A DNA stretch of 64,000 nt, taken from contig CBDEGD010000023.1 in the NCBI GenBank assembly GCA_965237625.1, forward strand, positions 62,001 through 126,000, in the 5' to 3' direction. The DNA is from JABDIP01 sp965237625. GTDB lineage: Bacteria; Pseudomonadota; Alphaproteobacteria; DSM-16000; Inquilinaceae. Of the stretch, positions 36,732 through 46,658 are shown one piece after another. Below the pieces are notes generated by a model. The model saw only the letters and a program-made list of their open reading frames with translations, searched no databases and was not told where the DNA came from. A program made the translations under genes and the position numbers. How positions within the stretch are numbered: the first letter of the stretch is position 1; the number at the start of each line of letters is the position of its first letter.

Positions 36732-37646
36732 CTAGCCGGCGCGCCGACGGCGGCGATTTTCCCGGCCGCCACGCGCCCCGCCCGACTCGGCGCCATCCGC
36801 CGCCGGCTCGCGATAGTGCCGGATCCAGCGGGCGCAGTTCGGGTCGTTGCCGTTCATCACATTGGCGCCGCGCACCGCCATCATGTCTTCCGGGTGCAGC
36901 GGGTTCATGATAGCCGAGGTCAGCCCGGCGCCCGCCGCCATGCACAGGAAGGCGGCGTTCATGCCGCGCCGGTTCGGCAGGCCAAAGCTGACATTCGAGG
37001 CGCCACAGCTTGAATTGACTTTGAGATCGTCGCGTAACCGCTGCAGCAGGTGGAAGACCTGTCGGCCGGCGGTGTTGATCGCTCCCACGGGCATCACAAG
37101 CGGGTCGACCACGATGTCGCTGCGCGGGATGCCGTGATCCTCGGCCCGCTCGACGATCTTGCGGGCGACTTCGAACCGCACGTCCGGATCCTCGGATATG
37201 CCGGTCTCATCGTTGGAGATCGCGACCACGGCGCAATTGTACTTCTTCACCAGGGGCAGAACCGATTCCAACCGCTCGTCCTCGCCGGTCACCGAGTTCA
37301 ACAACGGCTTTCCCTGATAGACCGCCAAGCCCGCCTCCAGCGCCTCGACGATCGAGCTGTCGATCGACAGCGGCAGATCGGTGATCGACTGCACGAGCTG
37401 GATCACCTCGGCCAGGATGCGCGGCTCGTCGGCCAAGGGGATGCCGGCATTGATATCCAGCATATTGGCGCCGGCGGCCACTTGTGCTTCGACATCGGCG
37501 ACCACCCGGGAATAGTCCCCGGCCAGCATCTCCGCCGAGAGCAGCTTGCGGTTGGTCGGGTTGATCCGCTCACCGATCACGCAGAACGGCCGCTCGAACC
37601 CGATCACGACCTCCTTGGTCGCTGAGCTGACTAGGGTTTCCGTCAT
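36732..37646 (-). CDS. Pterin-binding methyltransferase (methyl-THF:corrinoid type)
   Basis: 304 residues. A DHPS-like barrel as in AcsE/MtgA or the pterin domain of MetH: IGERINPTNRKLL near the N-terminus, GANMLDINAGIPL, LPLSIDSS, VVAISNDETG and IVVDPLVMPVG. It would move methyl groups between the corrinoid protein and tetrahydrofolate. The C-terminus has an unusual Arg-rich tail (GRENRRRRRAG). It is encoded between a virulence-factor-domain protein and the RACo-like activator. Confidence 0.9.
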   Translation of the reverse strand: MTETLVSSATKEVVIGFERPFCVIGERINPTNRKLLSAEMLAGDYSRVVADVEAQVAAGANMLDINAGIPLADEPRILAEVIQLVQSITDLPLSIDSSIVEALEAGLAVYQGKPLLNSVTGEDERLESVLPLVKKYNCAVVAISNDETGISEDPDVRFEVARKIVERAEDHGIPRSDIVVDPLVMPVGAINTAGRQVFHLLQRLRDDLKVNSSCGASNVSFGLPNRRGMNAAFLCMAAGAGLTSAIMNPLHPEDMMAVRGANVMNGNDPNCARWIRHYREPAADGAESGGARGGRENRRRRRAG

Positions 37647-37765
37647 TTCTTCCACTCCAGCCCATCAAGCCGTGTCGGGCGGCCGATGGGCCTGCCATTG
37701 CCGCCGCTCATAGGGACGCTATGCGACTGTCCATGCGAGGGCAGGCTTTGCAGCGGCATGCCGTA

Positions 37766-38086
37766 TCACCTTTGCGCCACGCCGGGCGATCCGACGCCGC
37801 CGGTCGCGATCAGCGCCCGAAGGCGCTCCTTGTCATAGGCGGCCTCGAGCCGTTCGGCCTCGGCCTCGGCCTCCCTTTGAAGATCGTCGCTGCAGGCCAC
37901 CGGATCGGATTTGCGCCAATCTTCCAGATAGGCATCGGTATCGCTGGCACCACCCTTCATGGCCGCGGCGTCGATCACCTGCTGGAAGCGGTCGGAGAGC
38001 ATGACCTTGGCCAGATTGCGCCGGCCCGCCGACGCAATCACCTGGGAAGGGATGTCCCGCCAATAGACGATCACCAACTGCGCCAT
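37766..38086 (-). CDS. Virulence-factor-domain small protein in the methyl-transfer operon
   Basis: 106 residues. The start MAQLVIVYWRDIPSQVIA and RNLAKVMLSDRFQQVIDAAAM are the signature of a small family named virulence factor in databases, with no established activity. A Glu/Ala-rich helix ends the protein. Its ATG begins two bases after the DUF1638 stop (TGACATG), so it is coupled to that gene. The context suggests an accessory role in corrinoid methyl transfer rather than virulence. Confidence 0.75.
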   Translation of the reverse strand: MAQLVIVYWRDIPSQVIASAGRRNLAKVMLSDRFQQVIDAAAMKGGASDTDAYLEDWRKSDPVACSDDLQREAEAEAERLEAAYDKERLRALIATGGVGSPGVAQR

Positions 38087-38087
38087 G

Positions 38088-38846
38088 TCAGGCGACCGGC
38101 TCCAGCACGGTACGCTCCAGGAACGGGGCCAATTCGCCATAGCCGGTATACCGACGCTCGAAAGCGAGGCCGAGGCGCTCGGCGGCCGCGATGGCGGCTT
38201 CGGTCAGCGCCGGGTCGTCTGACTGCGCCAGATAGATGAGCCGCCGGTAATTGCCGAAATAGGCCGACTGCAATTGCGGATGTCGGTCGAGCCCGAGACC
38301 GCGGATGATCAGCGTATCGAATTGCCGGACTAGGTAGTCGGTGAGGAAGAAACTGCCCGGCTCCTCCTCCATCAGTGCATCGAAGGTGCTACCGCCGGCA
38401 AAAGCGGAATAGCAGTGCGGTCCCTGGAAACGCGCGATGCCGAATTCGTTCAGGACCGCGTCGATGCCGCCGGCAGTGCCGCATTCGCCATAGGCGACCA
38501 CGATGTCGCGATAACGTCCATGCGCCGCCGCGATAGCAGCGCGCAGGCGGTCGGGAATCTGGTCCGGGCGGTTGTGCAGGGATGCCGGCAAGCAGGTTAT
38601 GTCGAGATGGGTCCAGCCGTTGCGGTCGATCAGCGCCAGGATCTCGCGGGCCAAGGCGCCGCAGGCGATGATTAGAGTCTGATCTGTCTTGTCACCTTTG
38701 GCGCTGCCCTCACCCTCCCACGACGCAGGAGCGCCGCGCGTCCCTCCCTCTCCCAAAGGGAGAGGTGATTCTGGGTGCTCCCAGCGGTTCCGCGGCGGAT
38801 CAACGCGACTGCGTCGGCGTGACCGGCGAGGGCGCGACGCCATCAT
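38088..38846 (-). CDS. DUF1638 protein with repeat-derived N-terminal extension
   Basis: 252 residues as drawn. The DUF1638 domain begins only at about residue 57 (TLIIACGALAREIL) and contains VVAYGECGTAGG and FFLTDYLVRQFDTLI, which includes the Cys that may bind a ligand. Family function is unknown, but it recurs beside MttB/MtbC genes. The ATG at 38846 lies four bases after the corrinoid-protein stop. Codons 27-47 run through palindromic repeat copy C. The only other in-frame start, a TTG at 38654, would remove the conserved first strand. Confidence 0.8.
   Translation of the reverse strand: MMASRPRRSRRRSRVDPPRNRWEHPESPLPLGEGGTRGAPASWEGEGSAKGDKTDQTLIIACGALAREILALIDRNGWTHLDITCLPASLHNRPDQIPDRLRAAIAAAHGRYRDIVVAYGECGTAGGIDAVLNEFGIARFQGPHCYSAFAGGSTFDALMEEEPGSFFLTDYLVRQFDTLIIRGLGLDRHPQLQSAYFGNYRRLIYLAQSDDPALTEAAIAAAERLGLAFERRYTGYGELAPFLERTVLEPVA
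38707..38767. repeat. Palindromic repeat, copy C (half element inside a coding frame)
   Basis: CCCTCACCCTCCCA and TCCCTCCCTCTCCC of the family are present, then a compact hairpin CCTCTCCC/GGGAGAGG. The right-hand half of the full element is missing. The sequence lies within the open frame of the DUF1638 gene. Confidence 0.8.
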
Positions 38847-38850
38847 GACT

Positions 38851-39552
<702 letters not shown>

Positions 39553-39861
39553 CGCCAACCCTTCCTTTCTAGAAAAGTCCGACAATTGCCCAAGGGACGA
39601 ATTTTATGGTGGAAAACGTTGCTGTCTGGTGTCCTGGCGACAAGAAATGATCGGCCGGCGACACCGAACGGCCTAAAGGCTTGTAGGGCCTGCCTAATTC
39701 ACGTCGGACCGCCCCATTTCACTTCACGGTGATTACGAGAAGCGCCGTTCAACAGACTCAGGATGAGGCGACACGCAATCCAGCCCCTCGTGGCCGCTCT
39801 GGATCGCCGCGCCTTTGGCTCGCGATGACGGTGACAGCGGTTAGGCGGGACAGATGCCCGA
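39553..39861. other. 309-bp intergenic region, nothing identified
   Basis: It lies between the MttB-family gene and the corrinoid-protein gene, both on the minus strand. I see no coding frame, riboswitch or clear terminator. The stretch at about 39735-39835 looks like repeat debris (ACAGACTCAGGATGA), a type seen in many genomes, but no second copy is in the window. Confidence 0.5.
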
Positions 39862-41421
39862 TCAGGTGAACGAATCCGGCATCGATTCCCGCTTTTGCGC
39901 CATGAAGGCATTGAGGGCCTCGTCGACACCCGGATCGATGGGCGGCGCCTCGTAATCCGCCAGCATCTTCTTCCACAGCCCGTTTGCACGAACAGCGGCG
40001 TCCTGGCTTCCCTCCGCTTCCCACTGCTCGAAGCTGTTGTTGTCGGCAACGTTGGAGCGATAGAAGGCGGTCTCGAAATTCGCCTGGGTGTGGGCGCAGC
40101 CGAGGAAATGGCTTCCCGGTCCGACCTCGCGCAGGGCGTCCATCGCCTGGGCGTTCTCCGACAGATCGATACCCTGGGCCATCACCTGCATCATGCCGAG
40201 CTGGTCGGCATCCATGACCAGCTTCTCGTAGGACGATGCCAGCCCGCCCTCCAGCCAACCTGCCGAGTGCAGCATGAAATTGACCCCGCCCAGCACACCC
40301 GGCAGCAGCGTATTGGCGCTTTCATAGGCGGCCTGGGCATCCGGAACCTTCGAGGCGCAGAGAGACCCGCCGCTGCGGAACGGCACCCCGACCCGCCGGG
40401 CAAGCTGCGCCGCGCCGTACAGCACCAGCGCCGGTTCCGGGGTGCCGAAGGTCGGCGCGCCGGATTGCATCGACATGGAGCTGGCGAAACTGCCGAATAC
40501 CACGGGCGCGCCGGGGCGGACGAGCTGGGTCAGGGCCATGCAGGCCAGCGCTTCGGCCAATGTCTGGGTCAACACGCCGGCCGCCGTCACCGGGGCCATG
40601 GCGCCGGCCAGGATGAACGGCGTCACGATGGTCGCCTGCCCGGCCCCGGCATAGGCCTTCAGCGCGCCGATCATGACGTTGTCGAAGGTCATCGGCGAGT
40701 TGGCGTTGATCAAACTGATCATCACGCAGTTCTGGTCGACGAAATCGGCGCCGAACAGCAGCTTGGCCATCTCGATGGAGTCTTCCGCCCGTTCCGGCGC
40801 GGTCACCGACCCCATGAACGGTTTGTCCGACCAGCGCATATGGCTGTAGACCATGTCGAGATGCCGCTTGTTGACCGGCAGGTCGACCGGCTCGCACACG
40901 GTGCCGCCGGAATGGTGCAGCGCCGGTGTGGCGTAGGTCAGCTTCACGAAATTGCGGAAATCCTCGATCGTCGCGTAGCGCCGTCCCTGGTCCAAATCTC
41001 GGACGAAGGGAGGGCCATAGACCGGCGCGAAGACGAGCCCCCGGCCGCCGATTTCCACATTGCGCTCGGGATTGCGGGCATGCTGGGTGAAGGTCGCGGG
41101 CGCCGTCTTCAACAATTGACGGCACAGGCCTCGCGGGAAATGAACCCGCTCGCCCCGCACATCGGCGCCGGCATCCTTCCAGATCGCCAAGGTGTCCGGA
41201 TCGTCTTTGAAATCCAGGCCGATTTCCTCCAACACCGTGTCGGCATTGTGCTCGATCAGGGACAGCCCTTCCTCGTCCAGCACCTCGAAATTGGCGATCT
41301 TGCGATCGATCGACCGCATCTGCTGGATCGGACCGCCACGCCGCGCCGCACGACGTGCACCTGCCCCGCCCCGGCGGCCGCCGCCGGCACTCCTGGCGGC
41401 ACCTGCCTCTACCTCGCTCAT
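39862..41421 (-). CDS. MttB-superfamily methyltransferase (non-pyrrolysine)
   Basis: 519 residues. It resembles trimethylamine methyltransferase MttB but reads through without an amber codon, so it is the MtgB-like type known to use quaternary amines such as glycine betaine or related compounds. Family blocks include ALHHSGGTVCEPVDLP, NANSPMTFDNVMIGALKAYA and GPGSHFLGCAHTQANFETAF. The first 30 residues are a Gly/Arg-rich leader (GGGRRGGAGARRAARRGG) not expected in the family. It would pass methyl to the downstream corrinoid protein. The substrate is not readable. Confidence 0.9.
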   Translation of the reverse strand: MSEVEAGAARSAGGGRRGGAGARRAARRGGPIQQMRSIDRKIANFEVLDEEGLSLIEHNADTVLEEIGLDFKDDPDTLAIWKDAGADVRGERVHFPRGLCRQLLKTAPATFTQHARNPERNVEIGGRGLVFAPVYGPPFVRDLDQGRRYATIEDFRNFVKLTYATPALHHSGGTVCEPVDLPVNKRHLDMVYSHMRWSDKPFMGSVTAPERAEDSIEMAKLLFGADFVDQNCVMISLINANSPMTFDNVMIGALKAYAGAGQATIVTPFILAGAMAPVTAAGVLTQTLAEALACMALTQLVRPGAPVVFGSFASSMSMQSGAPTFGTPEPALVLYGAAQLARRVGVPFRSGGSLCASKVPDAQAAYESANTLLPGVLGGVNFMLHSAGWLEGGLASSYEKLVMDADQLGMMQVMAQGIDLSENAQAMDALREVGPGSHFLGCAHTQANFETAFYRSNVADNNSFEQWEAEGSQDAAVRANGLWKKMLADYEAPPIDPGVDEALNAFMAQKRESMPDSFT

Positions 41422-41549
41422 GCGCTGTCCTCCCGCATCAAAGGACCAAGTCTAGGCCGCTTCAATTCCCGTACCAGCGCGTTTGCGACGAAGCCTGCCG
41501 CCAAGCCGACACAATCCCCATCTCACCGCGGGGTACGCGGCTATTCCTA

Positions 41550-42116
41550 TCAACGCCGACCGCAGGTCCCGTCGCCGAGAAAGTCGCCGTCAGCCGTCGA
41601 CGCCGCGTAGGTGTCGAAGAACTCCTGCTTCTGGATGCCGTATATATCGTCGGCATTGTTCAGCAGGAACCCGCCCGCGTTGATGAACTGCTCCTCGCCC
41701 CATGGCGCGACGAAGCGGACACTCTCCGCCAGCGGCATTGCGCGAACCGGCCCGCCGCTCGACCGGTATGTGCCCTCCGCGCCGACAACCATCTCGTAAC
41801 GACCTTCGAATTTCGCCTTCTCGACGATGTATTCCTCACCGCCGGGATTGCGCACCACATAGTCGCCCGCATTGGCGACGTTCCGGGTTTCCTGCGTACC
41901 GTCTACAACAGTCACGACTTCCTCGCCGGCCTCCGCCACCCGTGCCGTCACGATGGCGCATTTGCGATAATATTCCGCGCCGCCGAAATCGACCTTGCCC
42001 GGATCGATAACGGCGTAATCATCGGGATTCGGCGCCGCATCTTCCGCGACCGCCGGAATTGCGAGGAACGCCGCAGCGGCGATTGCGCCACCGATTGCAA
42101 ATCCACGGATTGTCAT
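41550..42116 (-). CDS. Periplasmic protein of unknown function
   Basis: 188 residues. Signal peptide MTIRGFAIGGAIAAAAFLA with cleavage near AVAEDAA. The mature domain has paired repeats around NAGDYVVRNPGGEEYIVEKAKFEGRYE and a C-terminal GDGTCGRR. Together with an internal YYRKCAIV this gives two cysteines. I do not recognise the family. It lies 128 bp upstream of the MttB-like gene in the same direction, so it may share the promoter region of the methyl-transfer operon. Confidence 0.65.
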   Translation of the reverse strand: MTIRGFAIGGAIAAAAFLAIPAVAEDAAPNPDDYAVIDPGKVDFGGAEYYRKCAIVTARVAEAGEEVVTVVDGTQETRNVANAGDYVVRNPGGEEYIVEKAKFEGRYEMVVGAEGTYRSSGGPVRAMPLAESVRFVAPWGEEQFINAGGFLLNNADDIYGIQKQEFFDTYAASTADGDFLGDGTCGRR

Positions 42117-42314
42117 CCTGTCCTCCCACTCTTGATCTTGCGGCGCGGGTCGCTGTCAATCCGACCCCGATCTCACGCCGACCATCGGAGTATACCCCGA
42201 TTGGTGCCGGCAGCGCCCCGCACAAAGTCCCGGGCTGCGCTTGAATTTCCCGCCCATCCAGCTTACTTCGCCAAAGCGGGTCGCCGCTTCACCGAGACAA
42301 CGCCGATTGCCGAG

Positions 42315-42563
42315 ATGACGACCCTGCCAACCATCCCCTCGCCCTGCATCGCCGTGTGCCAGCTCGATCCGAAGAGCGGCTTGTGCATCGGCTGCCTGCG
42401 GACGGTCGCGGAAATCGGCGTCTGGTCGACCGCCAGTGATGCCGAACGGCTGGAGATGCTGGGTCGCCTGAAAGAGCGTCGCCGCGCCGCCGGGCGTACC
42501 AGCGCCGCCGACAGCCGCCCGAGGCGCCGGCGGCAAGGCCAGCGGCCGGCCTCCGATGATTGA
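42315..42563 (+). CDS. DUF1289 small zinc-finger-like protein
   Basis: 82 residues. The pattern SPCIAVCQLDPKSGLCIGCLRT-type four-cysteine block (C-x3-C-x8-C-x2-C) is the DUF1289 signature and suggests a metal site. A basic Arg-rich tail follows. The role is unknown. Confidence 0.85.
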   Translation: MTTLPTIPSPCIAVCQLDPKSGLCIGCLRTVAEIGVWSTASDAERLEMLGRLKERRRAAGRTSAADSRPRRRRQGQRPASDD

Positions 42564-42635
42564 CGAATGCCAATCCGCCGATATTAGGAGGCAGCCATAT
42601 GGGCGGAACCGCAGGTAACCGGCGGATCGCAGATA

Positions 42636-43094
42636 TTGCGGGGCTCCTGGCCCATTTTCGCCGCCTGCTTCGCCGTGTCCGCCCTTGGCGGCCTGATCAC
42701 CGCCGCGTCGGTCGGCAGTTGGTACCAGACCCTCGCCAAGCCGCCCTTCAATCCACCGGACTGGCTGTTCGCGCCGGTCTGGACAGCACTGTATCTGATG
42801 ATGGCGATTGCCGGCTGGCGGGTATGGCGTCGCCTTGGATGGCGCGCCGGCCGCAAGTTACTTTTCGTGTATGGCATACAGTTGGTGCTCAACCTGGGCT
42901 GGTCCGCGGTGTTCTTCGGGCTTAGAATGCCCGGGCCGGCGCTGGTAGTGATCGGCTTGCTGTTGGCCGCGATAGCCGTGACCGCACGTCTGTTTTGGGC
43001 AACGGATCGGCCGGCCGGGATCCTGTTTCTGCCCTATTTGGCCTGGGTTGGCTTCGCGACCCTGCTCAATGCCTCGATCTGGCTCTTGAATTGA
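42636..43094 (+). CDS. tspO: TspO/MBR-family membrane protein, start affected by a frameshift
   Basis: About 152 residues and five membrane helices. TspO binds tetrapyrroles and related ligands. Family motifs: SWYQTLAKPPFNPPDWLFAPVW (split here as SWYQTLAKPPFNPP and WLFAPVWTALYLMM), LNLGWSAVFFG and LNASIWLLN. The frame opens with a TTG at 42636, but a much better ATG with AGGAGG lies at 42599, out of frame by one base. Removing one G from the GGGG at 42640-42643 would join them into a normal start. So the real start is probably 42599. Confidence 0.85.
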   Translation: MRGSWPIFAACFAVSALGGLITAASVGSWYQTLAKPPFNPPDWLFAPVWTALYLMMAIAGWRVWRRLGWRAGRKLLFVYGIQLVLNLGWSAVFFGLRMPGPALVVIGLLLAAIAVTARLFWATDRPAGILFLPYLAWVGFATLLNASIWLLN

Positions 43095-43113
43095 GAAGGA
43101 CAAAATCGGAGAG

Positions 43114-44143
43114 ATGGTGACCGCCGGCTACGCATATCCGGGACGAGTCGCCGTAATTGGCGCTGGGATGGCTGGCATGGAGTGCGCCGCGCATTTGGCC
43201 GAGGCGGGCATTGCCGTTGAAGTTTTCGAGAAGAGCGGCGGCACCGGCGGACGACTGGCCACACAGTCCGTCGGCGGGATCGCCGTCGATATCGGTGCGC
43301 AATACGCTACGGCGCGGGGACCGGCCTTTCGCGCCACGGTCGACCGCCTGATCGAAACAGCCGCCGCCGAGCCTTGGCAGCCGAAGACCCGGGATATCCG
43401 CCTTGGGGATGACAGCGCCATCGAGCGCCAAGATACATGGTTCGTCGGCCTGCCGGGTATGAGCGCTCTGGTCTCGCCCGTGCGCCGGTCGGGGTCACTT
43501 CGTACCGGTTGGACAGCCACCGGCATCGCGCGCCGGGCCCGATGGTTGGGCCCTCACCTCGGCGGCGGGGGCAACCGCAGGACCATTCTCAGCGGTGGCG
43601 GTGACCGCCCCGGCGCCGGAAACCTTGGCGCTGATCGGCGAACTCGATCCGGCTTTCGTGCCGATCGCAAATGTGGGCATGTCACCCTGCTGGACAGTAG
43701 CCTGCGTCTTCGAGCGGCCGGTCGACATCGATGCGGATGTGGTGCGGCCGAGCCGTGGCGCCTTTACTTGGTCGGCGCGGGACGGCAGCAAGCCGGGCCG
43801 TGACCGGGCAAGCGAAAGCTGGGTCATCCATGGCGACCCGGTGTGGAGCCTCGATCATCTGGAAGACACTCCCGATACGATCATCAGGGAGCTGCTGAAC
43901 GCATTCGCCGGGGCTACGGGAACGACATTGTCGCCGACCGTCGGCGTCAAGGCGCATCGCTGGCACTACGCCCGTGTGGAAAACCCGATCGGCGTTAGTC
44001 ACCTGCACGGCTGCGACGGCACGATCGGCGCCGCTGGGGATTGGTGCCTTGGCGCCAGGGTCGAGGCCGCCTTCGACAGCGGCCGCGCGCTGGGTCAGGC
44101 TCTGGTGGACCGCCTTCGTGCCCACCATCCGGAAATCGACTAA
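43114..44143 (+). pseudogene. FAD/NAD(P)-binding amine-oxidase-like protein, frameshifted
   Basis: Two frames encode one renalase-like flavoprotein. The first half (43114 to about 43540) has the dinucleotide motif VAVIGAGMAGMECAAHLAEA and SGGTGGRLAT. The second half continues in another frame from about 43541 with DGWALTSAAGATAG, PAPETLALIGELDP and ends with WHYARVENPIG and GDWCLGARVEAAF near 44143. One extra C in the CCC at 43538-43540 accounts for the break. Repaired, the product would be about 342 residues. It may be a true pseudogene or a sequence error. Confidence 0.8.
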
Positions 44144-44163
44144 GCGAAGGGTACTTGCCGAAA

Positions 44164-46597
44164 CTATCCTCGCAGTGAAACGTTCTCCGGATCGTAGGGC
44201 GATTCCGGGATCACCTTGGCCGGGAAGCGCCGGCCGAGGATCACCACCTCCAGCGCCGTGCCCGGTTCGGCATAGTCCGGCTCCACATAGGCCAGCGCCA
44301 GGCTCTTGCCGACGGTGTGGCCGTAAGCGCCGGCGGTGCAGCGGCCGACCATGCGGTCGCCCTGATAGAGCGGCTCGTTGCCCCCGCAGTCGGCGTCGGC
44401 CGGCTGGACCTCCAGGGTCACGAAGCGCTGCGGGATGCCGGCCTCCTTCTGCGCCGCCAAGGCATCGCGACCGGTGAACTCGCCCTTGTCCAGATTGGCG
44501 AACTGACCGAGTCCGGATTCGAGGATGGTGTAGTCGCGAGTCAGATCCTGGCCCCACATGCGGTAGGATTTTTCGATCCGAAGGCTGTCCATCGCCCGCA
44601 TGCCGCACATGCCCAAGCCGAATTCCTCGCCGGCCGCCACCAGCGCGTCGAAGATCTGGTTCTGGTATTCGATCGGGTGGTGCAACTCCCAGCCCAGATC
44701 GCCGACGAAGTTGATCCGCATGGCGCGCACCGGCGCGTTGCCGATCAGGATATGCTGGCCGGTCAGCCAGCGGAACGCCTCGCTCGACAGATCGGCATCG
44801 GTCACTTTCGAAAGGATGTCGCGGGATCGGGGCCCCGCCAGGACCAGCACGCCATGGGCGGTGGTGACATTGTCGATGCGCACACTGCCGTCGGTTGGCA
44901 TGTGCTTGGTCAGGAAATCATGATCGTAGCGTTCGGCCGCGCCGGAGCTGATCAGATAGAAACTCTCCGGCCCGTCGCGCATGATGGTGAATTCCGAGCG
45001 CACGCCGCCCCGCGGAGTAAGCGCATGGGCCAGATTGATCCGGCCGATGGATTTCGGTAGCCGCCGCGCGACCAGTGGATCGAGGAAGGCCTCGGCACCG
45101 GGACCGGATACCTGGAACTTCGAAAAGCTGGTGATGTCGATCAGTCCGGCCCGCTCACGCACATTTCGGCATTCATTGCCGACATGCTCGAAATAGTTGG
45201 TGCGCCGGAAGCTCCAGACATCCTTGCCTTCGACACCTTCCGGCGCGAACCAGTTCGGCCGTTCCCAGCCATAGCGCTGGCCCCAGACCGCTCCCCGGGC
45301 CGCCAGCTTGTCATGGATCGGGCTGGTCCGGTTCGGCCGTCCCGCCGGGCGTTCCTCATCGGGATAGTGGATGATGAAGACGTGGGCGTACGTCTCCTCG
45401 TTCTTGATCTTGGTGTACGCCTTGTTGGCGTACGCACCGAATCGGCGCGGATCGACATCCAGCATGTCGATGCCGGGCTCGCCCTCGGTGATCCACTCCG
45501 CGAGCTGCCAGCCTGAGCCGCCGGCGGCGGTGACCCCGAAGCTGTGGCCTTCCGACAGCCAGAAATTCTTCAGCCCCCAGGCCGGGCCGACCAGCGGGCT
45601 GCCATCGGGCGTATAGGAGATCGGCCCATTGATCACGGTCTTGATGCCGGCCTCGCCGAAGATCGGCACCCGGTTGATAGCGGCCTCGATATGCGGCTCC
45701 AGCCGGTCGAGGTCGCCGGGGAACAGATCCTGGCCGAAGGTCTCCGGCACCCCGTCGACGAACACCGCCGGCGCGCCCTTTTCATAGGGGCCGAGGATCA
45801 TGCCCTGGCGCTCTTCGCGCAGGTAATAGGAGGCGTCGGATTCGCGCAGCACCGGCATTTCCGGCAGGCCGGCCTGCTTGCGCTCGAGCAGGGCCGGATG
45901 GGCATCGGTGACGATGTATTGGTGCTCGACCGGGATCGCTGGCACATCGAGCCCGACCATGGCGCCGGTCTGGCGGGCGTAGTTGCCGGTGGCGCTGACC
46001 ACATGTTCGCAGGTGATGTCGCCCTTGTCGGTCTTGATCCGCCACTCGCCACTCGGCAATTGCTCGATGCCGGTGACTTCGGTGTTGCGGTTGATCTCGG
46101 CACCGGCTTTGCGAGCGCCGATGGCCATGGCGTTGGTCAGGTCGACCGGCGCGATATGGCCGTCATCGGGATGGAACAGCGCACCGACCAGCCCGTCGAT
46201 ATTGGCCAGGGGCCAGAGTTCCTTGATCTCGGACGGGCCGATCATCTCGAAGGGAACGCCGATGGTGTTCGCGGTGCCGCAGTACTTCTGGTACTCGTCC
46301 ATCCGCTCCTTGTTGGTCGCCAGCCGCAGATTGCCGGTGACGTGGAAGCCGACATCCTGGCCCGTCTCCGCCTCCAGGGCCTTGTATAAGGTCGACCGAG
46401 TATTTATGGATCTGGCCGACCGTGTAGCTCATATTGAACAGAGGCAGCAGGCCGGCGGCATGCCAGGTCGAGCCGGCGGTCAGCTCGGTCCGCTCGAGCA
46501 GCACCACATCCGACCAGCCCTTCTTGGTCAAATGGTAGAGAACGCTGACGCCGACGACGCCGCCGCCGATCACTACGACACGTGCATGGGACTTCAT
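44164..46597 (-). pseudogene. Dimethylglycine/sarcosine-dehydrogenase-like flavoprotein, frameshifted
   Basis: About 810 residues when repaired. The N-terminal FAD domain has VVVIGGGVVGVSVLYHLTKK and TELTAGSTWHAAGLLP. The catalytic DAO domain and C-terminal GcvT-like THF-binding domain (LAGPRSRDILSKVTDADLSS, YRMWGQDLTRDYTILESGLG) follow. The frame breaks near 46390: the first part reads HKYSVDL then loses phase, and the rest resumes with LYKALEAETGQDVGF. One extra base in the GG at 46390-46391 explains it. It sits downstream of soxG and would demethylate dimethylglycine-like compounds, delivering methylene-THF. Confidence 0.85.
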
Positions 46598-46658
46598 CAC
46601 AGCCTCCCAACTCTCTCTGCCGAACCGCCCTATCGGGCCACGTCGGCGTGCTTCCCAA

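Noticed and set aside
36732..37646. Reading the pterin-binding protein as dihydropteroate synthase (FolP)
   Set aside because: The IGERINPTNRKLL start and operon context match the methyltransferase branch, not folate synthesis.
39895..41610. About 570-codon plus-strand frame over the MttB-like gene
   Set aside because: Antisense to a family-supported gene and composed of Arg/His/Gly-rich text without motifs.
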